This document shows, piece after piece, positions 58,633 through 64,000 of a stretch of 64,000 bases of DNA. Where the stretch lies: NCBI GenBank assembly GCA_035192965.1, contig CP136571.1, positions 4,025,666 through 4,089,665 on the forward strand, read 5' to 3'. A program made the translations under genes and the position numbers. Numbering within the stretch: position 1 is the first letter of the stretch; each line of letters begins with the position of its first letter. Source of the stretch: Fuscovulum sp. GTDB taxonomy: Bacteria > Pseudomonadota > Alphaproteobacteria > Rhodobacterales > Rhodobacteraceae. A model generated the notes under the pieces. The model was not told the origin of the DNA and ran no database searches. It worked only from the letters and a program-made list of their open reading frames with translations.

Positions 58633-59702
58633 TCCTGGCGCTGGCGGCCCTCTGCCTGACGGCCACGCTGGCCCGTTCAGAACCGCTGCGCCTTGCTCTC
58701 TGGAATGTCGGGTTGGAACGGCGCGGCCCCGGCCTGCTGCTGCGCGATATCGAGGCGGGCAAAGATGCCCAGATCGCGGCAATCCTCGCCGTTCTGGCCC
58801 GGCTGGACGCCGATATCCTTGTCCTCACCGGGGTGGACCATGACCCCGGCCTTCACGCCCTGTCCGCCCTTGCCCTGCGGTTACAGGCGGCGGGTCACCC
58901 CTATCCGCACTTTTACGCCCCGCGCCCCAACGCGGGCCAGCCGACCGGCTTTGATGTCGATGGTGACGGCCGCGTCAATGAGCCGGAAGATGCCCAAGGC
59001 TGGGGCCGTTTCCCCGGCGCGGGCGGCACCGCCATCCTGTCGCGCCTGCCGCTTCTGACCGAACAGGCACAGGATTTCAGCGGCCTTCTTTGGCGTGCCC
59101 TGCCACAGGCCAATCTTCCCCCGGACATGGACCCCGGCCTTGCCGAGATTCAGCGCCTGTCGTCGCATAGCCACCTGATCCTGCCGGTCCTGCTGCCGGG
59201 TGGCGCGCGTCTTTCCCTGCTGATCTGGCATGCCACCCCGCCTGCCTTTGACGGGCCCGAGGATCGCAATGGCCGCCGCAATGCGGATGAGGCGGGCTTC
59301 TGGCTGCATCTGCTGAATAGCCGTCTGGCCATCCCGCCCCCTGCACCACCCTTCATCCTGCTGGGCGATGCGAACCTTGATCCCGAGGATGGCGATGGCC
59401 GCCCCGACGCCCTGCGCGCCCTGCTCAACCATCCGGCGCTGACCGATCCCGCGCCGCGCGGCACCCATGGCCGAACGGAACCGGCGCATCGGGGCGACCC
59501 TGCGCTGGACACCGCGATCTATACCGATCTGGGCGGTCTGCGACTGGATTACCTGCTGCCCTCCGGCGACCTTGTCATCCATGCCAGTGGCGTCCTCTGG
59601 CCGCCCGACGGTGACCCTTTCGCCGCCACGCTGGCAACCGCCTCGCATCACTACCCGGTCTGGATCGACCTGTCGGTGTTGGCCGCCACTCCCGGCCCCT
59701 GA
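58509..59702 (+). CDS. Endonuclease/exonuclease/phosphatase-fold protein, exported
   Basis: Up to 397 residues. An EEP-fold core is visible: LRLALWNVGLERRGPG, LARLDADILVLTGVD, GGTAILSRLPLLTEQAQDF, FILLGDANLDPEDGDG (catalytic Asp-Asn) and LDYLLPSGDLVIHASGVLWP with the final SHHYPVWIDL (His-His). Such proteins cleave phosphodiesters in nucleic acids or lipids. A signal peptide (LILALAALCLTATLARS) lies at residues ~39-56 if the ATG at 58509 is used, overlapping the previous gene by 124 bases. A CTG at 58629 overlapping that gene's stop would give a normal signal peptide but is a rare start. Confidence 0.85.
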   Translation: MGLSSGKPLHARDRDVSRGADDPRQAPRKRRYRVRGVASRLILALAALCLTATLARSEPLRLALWNVGLERRGPGLLLRDIEAGKDAQIAAILAVLARLDADILVLTGVDHDPGLHALSALALRLQAAGHPYPHFYAPRPNAGQPTGFDVDGDGRVNEPEDAQGWGRFPGAGGTAILSRLPLLTEQAQDFSGLLWRALPQANLPPDMDPGLAEIQRLSSHSHLILPVLLPGGARLSLLIWHATPPAFDGPEDRNGRRNADEAGFWLHLLNSRLAIPPPAPPFILLGDANLDPEDGDGRPDALRALLNHPALTDPAPRGTHGRTEPAHRGDPALDTAIYTDLGGLRLDYLLPSGDLVIHASGVLWPPDGDPFAATLATASHHYPVWIDLSVLAATPGP

Positions 59703-60592
59703 TCGACCGCGTCAAACCGGACCCGATCGACCGGCAGCTTCAGCACGGACAGCACCACCTTCTGGCGTGAATTGGCCACGCGCACCGACGTGCCATCCTC
59801 CATGTCGACGAACATGTCGCGCCCGTCGCGGCGAATGGCCTGCGCGGCCCGTGCCGCCACCCAATCCGACCGCGACGCCCGCACACCCAGCCATTCCGGC
59901 AGGGGATCGACCACCGCACCAAAGGGGCCGGGCAGATATATCCGCTCGTCCTTGGTGATGATCCGAATGTAATTGCCCTCTGCCATGATCCGGATCAGCG
60001 TGTCAGGCTTGATCCGCTTGCCCCCGATCTCGACATGGTCCGCCTCCCACACTCTTTGCGGTTCGGCCACAGGCACCACCGTCTTGGGCAGAGCACCGGG
60101 CCTTCGCCCGCGCAGATCGCCCAACACCCGCGGGACGACGACCAGCATCAACATATGCGCAAAGGCCTCGATCAGGACGAAATAATAGATCACCAGCACC
60201 AACAGCTTTGGCGTTGGCATCATCGAATCCTTCGATATCACAAGGTCGACCCCGATACCGATCGTCACCGCCGCCAAAAGGTAGGGCGATGCCTTGATGC
60301 GTACCGTCCCCCACCGATAGGAGATGTATTCAACGATCAGCGCGACCAGCACCAGCATCAGAACACCACAGAGGATGCTCAGGGCAATGTTGCGCGCCCG
60401 CTCATCCACGAAAAGCTTGGCATGATCCGAGCGCGTGTCGAAGGTGATCACAAAGAAATACAGCAGGATGTAATGGATGATCATATAGCGATGAAACAGT
60501 GTCGAAACGAATTCGAATGGCCCAAAGCGGACCACGTCACCGGAAAACATGGTGACCTCAACCCTCGTCTCTGCGGGCTGCGCGGATCGCAT
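59651..60592 (-). CDS. LytTR-domain regulator with N-terminal membrane region (copy 1)
   Basis: A 313-residue protein. The N-terminal ~160 residues hold four hydrophobic helices (YMIIHYILLYFFVITF, IALSILCGVLMLVLVALIVEYI, YLLAAVTIGIGVDLVI, LLVLVIYYFVLIEAFAHMLMLVV). A LytTR DNA-binding domain follows (about 200-300): IRIMAEGNYIRIITKDERIYLPGPFGAVVDPLP, RASRSDWVAARAAQAIRRDGRDMFVDMEDGTSVRVANSRQ. There is no receiver domain, so signals are probably sensed in the membrane. It starts one base inside the stop of copy 2 (TGATG) and ends overlapping the convergent EEP gene by 52 bases. Confidence 0.87.
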   Translation of the reverse strand: MRSAQPAETRVEVTMFSGDVVRFGPFEFVSTLFHRYMIIHYILLYFFVITFDTRSDHAKLFVDERARNIALSILCGVLMLVLVALIVEYISYRWGTVRIKASPYLLAAVTIGIGVDLVISKDSMMPTPKLLVLVIYYFVLIEAFAHMLMLVVVPRVLGDLRGRRPGALPKTVVPVAEPQRVWEADHVEIGGKRIKPDTLIRIMAEGNYIRIITKDERIYLPGPFGAVVDPLPEWLGVRASRSDWVAARAAQAIRRDGRDMFVDMEDGTSVRVANSRQKVVLSVLKLPVDRVRFDAVDQGPGVAANTDRSIQTG

Positions 60593-61614
60593 CAGGCCAC
60601 CTTGTCCTGTGCAGGTCGATCCGGCAGGTCACGCAATGCCACAGGACGGGCATTGTCCCGCCCATCCAGCCAGGCCTGCACTTCGGATTTCAAGGCCGCC
60701 GACACCGGAACCCGCCCGCCGCCCGCGATATCCAGCCAAATCTCACGCCCCTGTTTCCTCACCCCCTCAACCGCAGCCAGCGCCACCCAATGCGACCGCT
60801 GCACCTGCCGGCCCAGCGTTGCGGGCATCTGCGCCACCACCCCCGAAAACGGCCCCGGCACCAGATGCCGGCCGGTCCGCGTGACAATGGTCACATAATT
60901 CCCGCTTGCCTCTGCCCGCAGGATATCGGCAGGGGCAATTCCCAGCCGGATCAGCAGATCGCCACCCTGTGGCAGCTTCGGCCTCTCCGTAACCGCCCCA
61001 GCAGCCTCAGCCACCGGACCATCGTCCTGTAACGGGCCATCCGCCATATCCGCGAACGGGTCCACTCCACCGCGCAAATCCGCCAGCGCCCGTGGCAACG
61101 CACCGCGAAAGATGAAACTTGCGCAAAGCTCCAGATACAGCACGCAAAAGAACGGGATCAGTTTCGATTGCAGTTCCGTCCAATCCTGCTGCACCTCCAA
61201 CACATGATGCATGATGCTTACCGCGGCCAGCAGCGCAGCGGCACCCAGCATCATCCCCGGCGTCACCCATATCCGGATGATCCGCGCCTCCCTGTGGAAC
61301 ACCCGCGCGACGGCGACCACAGATCGCAGATAAACCATCAGCAAGGCCTGTGCTGCCACCAGCCCCACCACGACCGCAGGCACCTGCATGTCAATCGGGA
61401 TTCGCTTGCTATCCAGCGCATAAAGCAAAGCAATCCCCGGGATCGTCAGTCCGACAAAATTCGCCAGCATATAGCGATGCCGCACCACGCGCCGCACTTC
61501 GCCAATGTTGATGAAAAGCTGACTGCCGCTCAGCAATCGAAGATCGAGTGCCGGCTCAAGACGCCCTGATCGGCCGCCTCCGTCAATCACGGGCAGATCC
61601 GTCAATCGCGGCAT
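60592..61614 (-). CDS. LytTR-domain regulator with N-terminal membrane region (copy 2)
   Basis: A 340-residue paralog of the downstream gene, with four or so helices (YMLANFVGLTIPGIALLYAL, VPAVVVGLVAAQALLMVYL, MMLGAAALLAAVSIMHHVL, KLIPFFCVLYLELCASFIF) and a LytTR domain (ILRAEASGNYVTIVTRTGRHLVPGPFSGVVAQMPATLGRQVQRSHWVALAAVEGVRKQGREIWLDIAGG in ~240-310). The ATG at 61614 begins MPRLTDLPVID; 13 more in-frame codons lie upstream. First gene of the LytTR pair, divergent from leuB. Confidence 0.87.
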   Translation of the reverse strand: MPRLTDLPVIDGGGRSGRLEPALDLRLLSGSQLFINIGEVRRVVRHRYMLANFVGLTIPGIALLYALDSKRIPIDMQVPAVVVGLVAAQALLMVYLRSVVAVARVFHREARIIRIWVTPGMMLGAAALLAAVSIMHHVLEVQQDWTELQSKLIPFFCVLYLELCASFIFRGALPRALADLRGGVDPFADMADGPLQDDGPVAEAAGAVTERPKLPQGGDLLIRLGIAPADILRAEASGNYVTIVTRTGRHLVPGPFSGVVAQMPATLGRQVQRSHWVALAAVEGVRKQGREIWLDIAGGGRVPVSAALKSEVQAWLDGRDNARPVALRDLPDRPAQDKVA

Positions 61615-61724
61615 CGTCGTCACTCGATTCCAGTACTGGCACGCATACCCCAACCGTTACTTGGCAAGGATAAAGCATGACCTGTTACAACGACAAGAAC
61701 GGCCACAGAGAAAATCATGTAACT

Positions 61725-61736
61725 ATACGTACGTAT
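61725..61736. promoter_or_regulatory. Perfect 12-base palindrome between the LytTR pair and leuB
   Basis: ATACGTACGTAT reads the same on both strands. It lies about 110 bases before both the LytTR start and the leuB start, in a locally AT-rich patch that is unusual for the window. A regulator binding site is plausible. The factor is unknown. Confidence 0.4.
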
Positions 61737-61836
61737 CGTTTTTCTCAGTCTTTCGCCGCCCCCTGCCCGCTTGACCCGCCCGACCCAAGCCGATACGCCA
61801 CCCCCAATAATTCCCTTGTCCTGCAGGAGCGCCACC

Positions 61837-62943
61837 GTGGCCAATCCCTCCCTTCTCATCCTCGCCGGCGATGGCATCGGCCCCGAAGTCATGGCCGAGG
61901 TGAAAAAGATCATCGGCTGGTTCGGCGCCAAGCGCGGCGTCCATTTCGATGTGAGCGAAGATCTTGTCGGCGGCTGCGCCTATGACAAGCACGGCACCCC
62001 CCTGCATGATGACACCATGGCAAAGGCGCAATCCGTCGATGCCGTGCTCCTCGGCGCTGTCGGCGGCCCGCAATACGACAACCTCGATTTCAGCGTAAAA
62101 CCCGAACGCGGCCTTCTGCGCCTGCGCAAGGAGATGGACCTGTTCTCGAACCTGCGCCCCGCCCAGTGCTTTGACGCGCTGGCCGATTTCTCATCGCTGA
62201 AACGCGATGTGGTCGCAGGCCTTGATATCGTGATCGTCCGCGAACTCACCTCGGGTGTCTATTTCGGTGAACCGCGCGGCATCTTCACCGAAGGCAATGA
62301 ACGCGTCGGCATCAACACCCAGCGCTACACGGAATCCGAAATCGCCCGCGTCGCCCGTTCGGCGTTTGAACTCGCCCGTCGCCGCAACAACAAGGTCTGC
62401 TCGATGGAGAAGGCCAACGTCATGGAATCCGGCATCCTCTGGCGCCAGGTCGTGCAGGAAGTGCATGACAAGGAATACCCCGATGTCGCGCTGACCCATA
62501 TGTATGCCGACAACGGCGCGATGCAGCTGTGCCGCTGGCCCAAGCAGTTTGACGTGATCGTCACCGACAACCTGTTCGGCGATGTGCTGTCGGACATGGC
62601 CGCGATGCTGACCGGCAGCCTTGGCATGCTGCCCTCGGCCAGCCTCGGCCTGCCCATGGCCAATGGCCGGCCCAAGGCGCTGTATGAACCCGTCCACGGT
62701 TCGGCCCCCGACATCGCCGGTCAGGGCAAGGCCAACCCGATCGCCTGCATCCTGTCCTTCGCCATGGCGCTGCGCTATTCGTTCGACATGGGCGACGATG
62801 CCACCCGCGTCGAAAAGGCCGTGGAAAAGGTGCTGGCCGATGGCGTCCGCACCGCCGATCTGATGGGCCCCGAAGGCGGCGTGCCGGTTTCCACCAGCCA
62901 GATGGGCGATGCCGTCATCGCTGCCCTCGACGCCAGCCTCTGA
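61837..62943 (+). CDS. leuB: 3-isopropylmalate dehydrogenase
   Basis: Oxidative decarboxylase of leucine synthesis. The 368-residue product has LLILAGDGIGPEVMAEVKKI, LGAVGGPQYDN, GLLRLRKEMDLFSNLRPA (substrate Arg residues), ELTSGVYFGEPRG, the metal Asp residues in VIVTDNLFGDVLSDMAAMLTGSLGMLPSAS, and YEPVHGSAPDIAGQGKANP (NAD-binding). The start is GTG at 61837 after CAGGAG, since the family begins at this point; the open frame upstream is non-homologous. asd, which often follows in relatives, is not present here. Confidence 0.96.
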   Translation: MANPSLLILAGDGIGPEVMAEVKKIIGWFGAKRGVHFDVSEDLVGGCAYDKHGTPLHDDTMAKAQSVDAVLLGAVGGPQYDNLDFSVKPERGLLRLRKEMDLFSNLRPAQCFDALADFSSLKRDVVAGLDIVIVRELTSGVYFGEPRGIFTEGNERVGINTQRYTESEIARVARSAFELARRRNNKVCSMEKANVMESGILWRQVVQEVHDKEYPDVALTHMYADNGAMQLCRWPKQFDVIVTDNLFGDVLSDMAAMLTGSLGMLPSASLGLPMANGRPKALYEPVHGSAPDIAGQGKANPIACILSFAMALRYSFDMGDDATRVEKAVEKVLADGVRTADLMGPEGGVPVSTSQMGDAVIAALDASL

Positions 62944-62994
62944 CGCTGCGGCGGCGCATCCCGCGCCGCCAACCCACATCGCGGATGGTCCAGC

Positions 62995-63882
62995 ATGGCG
63001 CTTTCCCCCACTCTGTCAGGCGCCGGGCTGGGACTTCTGGCCTTTGGGACTTACGCAACCTATGACATCTCGGCCAAGTTGCTGGGGGCCACCTACCACC
63101 CCCTGCAAGTCATCTTTGCCGCCGGCGCGCTGACCCTGCCGCTGCTTGGCGCATACATCCTCTATTCCGGCAACGCCCGCCGCCTTTGGCCCAACCGCCC
63201 TGGCCTGATGGTCCTGCGCTGCGCCGGCACGGTGGTGAATTTCATTGCCGGCGTGTCGGCCTTCACCATGCTGCCCTTGGCCGAGGCTTATGCGATCTTC
63301 TTCACCATGCCCCTCTTCATCGCGCTTCTGGCCGTCCCGGTGCTGGGCGAGCGCTTCGATCCCGTGCGCGGTATCGCCGTGCTTCTGGGTCTGGCGGGCG
63401 TCATCGTGGCGCTGGACCCCGTCGCCACGCCCTTGGGCATCGGTCATGCGCTGGCCCTGACCGGCGCGCTGGTAGGGGCGATGAACTATGTCCTGATCCG
63501 CAAGACAGGGGCGGTGGAAAACACCGCCGTCATGCTGCTTTGGCCGCAGATCGTGCTTTTTGCCGTGGTAGCCGCCACCATGCCTTGGGTCTACCGCCCC
63601 ATGGCCACCGCCGACCTTGGCATTTCGGCCCTGATGGCCGTGGTGCTGATGGTGGGCATGGTCGCCATCGTCGAAGCCTATCGCCGCGCCGCCGCCATCA
63701 TCGTGGCCCCGATGCAGTATTCCCAAATCCTCTGGGCCGCCATTTTCGGCAGCCTTTTGTTTGACGAAGCCATCGGCACCCGCACCCTGATCGGCATCGT
63801 CCTGATCGCGCTGGCAGGCATCATCGTTGTCGCGCGTCAGGACAAGGCCGCCCGCGTTCCGCCGCCGACAGTGCCCACCTGA
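62995..63882 (+). CDS. DMT-superfamily (EamA) transporter
   Basis: A 295-residue protein of ten predicted helices in two EamA repeats: first SGAGLGLLAFGTYATYDISAKLL through LLGLAGVIVALDP, second ALALTGALVGAMNYVLIRKT through LIGIVLIALAGIIVVAR. The motif TMLPLAEAYAIFFTMPLFIALLAVPVLGERF is typical of the RhaT/YdcZ-like metabolite exporters. The substrate is unknown. It follows leuB by 51 bases and may be co-transcribed. Confidence 0.9.
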   Translation: MALSPTLSGAGLGLLAFGTYATYDISAKLLGATYHPLQVIFAAGALTLPLLGAYILYSGNARRLWPNRPGLMVLRCAGTVVNFIAGVSAFTMLPLAEAYAIFFTMPLFIALLAVPVLGERFDPVRGIAVLLGLAGVIVALDPVATPLGIGHALALTGALVGAMNYVLIRKTGAVENTAVMLLWPQIVLFAVVAATMPWVYRPMATADLGISALMAVVLMVGMVAIVEAYRRAAAIIVAPMQYSQILWAAIFGSLLFDEAIGTRTLIGIVLIALAGIIVVARQDKAARVPPPTVPT

Positions 63883-63983
63883 CCGCCCATCCCGGCTTGC
63901 ACCCGCCGCCACTTCGCGCGACACTATCAGCATCATTCCAGCCAGCCCTTTGCGTCCCCGCGCGCCCCCAAGGATTCTGCCAC

Positions 63984-64000
63984 ATGTCCCCCAACCTGCG
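63984..64000 (+). CDS. Possible start of a further gene (partial)
   Basis: An ATG at 63984 (MSPNLR...) with AAGGA at 63970-63974, nine bases before it. Only 17 bases are in the window, so this is a guess. Confidence 0.3.

Overview
The window looks like chromosomal DNA of a Rhodobacterales alphaproteobacterium (Rhodobacteraceae, in the Rhodobacter/Gemmobacter/Tabrizicola range). GC is high with strongly GC-biased third codon positions. Gene order is typical of the group (mlaA-mlaC, leuC-leuD-...-leuB, rsfS-rlmH-gpmI-envC-ctpA-rppH), and several families are characteristic: DUF2794, IalB, MbfA, Hint-domain secreted proteins and short dispersed terminator-like repeats. No rRNA, tRNA, CRISPR array or prophage was seen. 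Most of the window is core chromosome, with small accessory patches.

Layout. 1-0.74 kb: the tail of a + strand gene, then a ~0.66 kb block with long inverted-repeat ends and an atypical small membrane ORF. 0.74-2.1 kb: mlaA-mlaC (outer-membrane lipid transport). 2.4-5.5 kb: type I secretion ABC transporter and HlyD adaptor with no TolC. 5.6-9.0 kb: housekeeping enzymes (two RidA-like proteins, glycerophosphodiesterase, a COG3146 acetyltransferase, pterin dehydratase). 9.1-11.9 kb: DnaE2, apparently lacking its C-terminal OB domain, with a LexA box in front. 12-20.3 kb: LOG-family protein and dapD, then a cluster of three Hint-domain proteins, then dapE and a GNAT. 20.6-28.3 kb: rnr, mltB-type transglycosylase, YcaQ-type glycosylase, CPA2 antiporter, rlmN. 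28.4-34.9 kb: ParDE toxin-antitoxin, IalB, asparaginase II, DUF2794, a tiny exported peptide and the membrane ferritin MbfA around an operator-rich intergenic region, nitroreductase, lipoprotein, L,D-transpeptidase. 35-38.2 kb: FAD reductase-rsmD-HAD operon and a peroxiredoxin. 38.2-40 kb: poorly conserved genes bracketed by GTAGGGTGCGC hairpins. 40-41.7 kb: imuB with a LexA box over its ribosome-binding site. 41.8-47.3 kb: cytochrome c', I78 inhibitor, glutathione-dependent formaldehyde dehydrogenase, YbaK, a NYN-LOTUS protein, and a three-gene His-rich/HupE/anchor operon. 47.5-55.1 kb: LLM oxidoreductase, the rsfS-to-rppH operon, a SOUL protein. 55.5-63.9 kb: leuCD, a membrane protein, an EEP-fold protein, two tandem membrane LytTR regulators, leuB and a DMT transporter.

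Functional links. DnaE2 and ImuB, normally adjacent in one SOS operon, lie 28 kb apart here but each carries a GAAC-N7-GAAC LexA box at its 5' end; imuA is not in the window. dapD and dapE belong to the succinylase lysine/diaminopimelate pathway and are separated by the Hint cluster. leuB and leuCD make leucine. RNase R, RlmN, RsmD, RlmH, RsfS and RppH are RNA and ribosome functions. MltB, the L,D-transpeptidase, EnvC and CtpA act on or around the cell wall.

Most open to new biology: the inverted-repeat element at the left end, the Hint cluster with its shared upstream motif and degenerate third member, the three-palindrome regulatory region between a ~48-residue exported peptide and mbfA, the His-rich/HupE/anchor operon, a 33-bp perfect repeat with 12-bp TGCA periodicity found in two intergenic regions, and an array of four three-base-loop hairpins. 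Everything here comes from reading the sequence; no database search was run.
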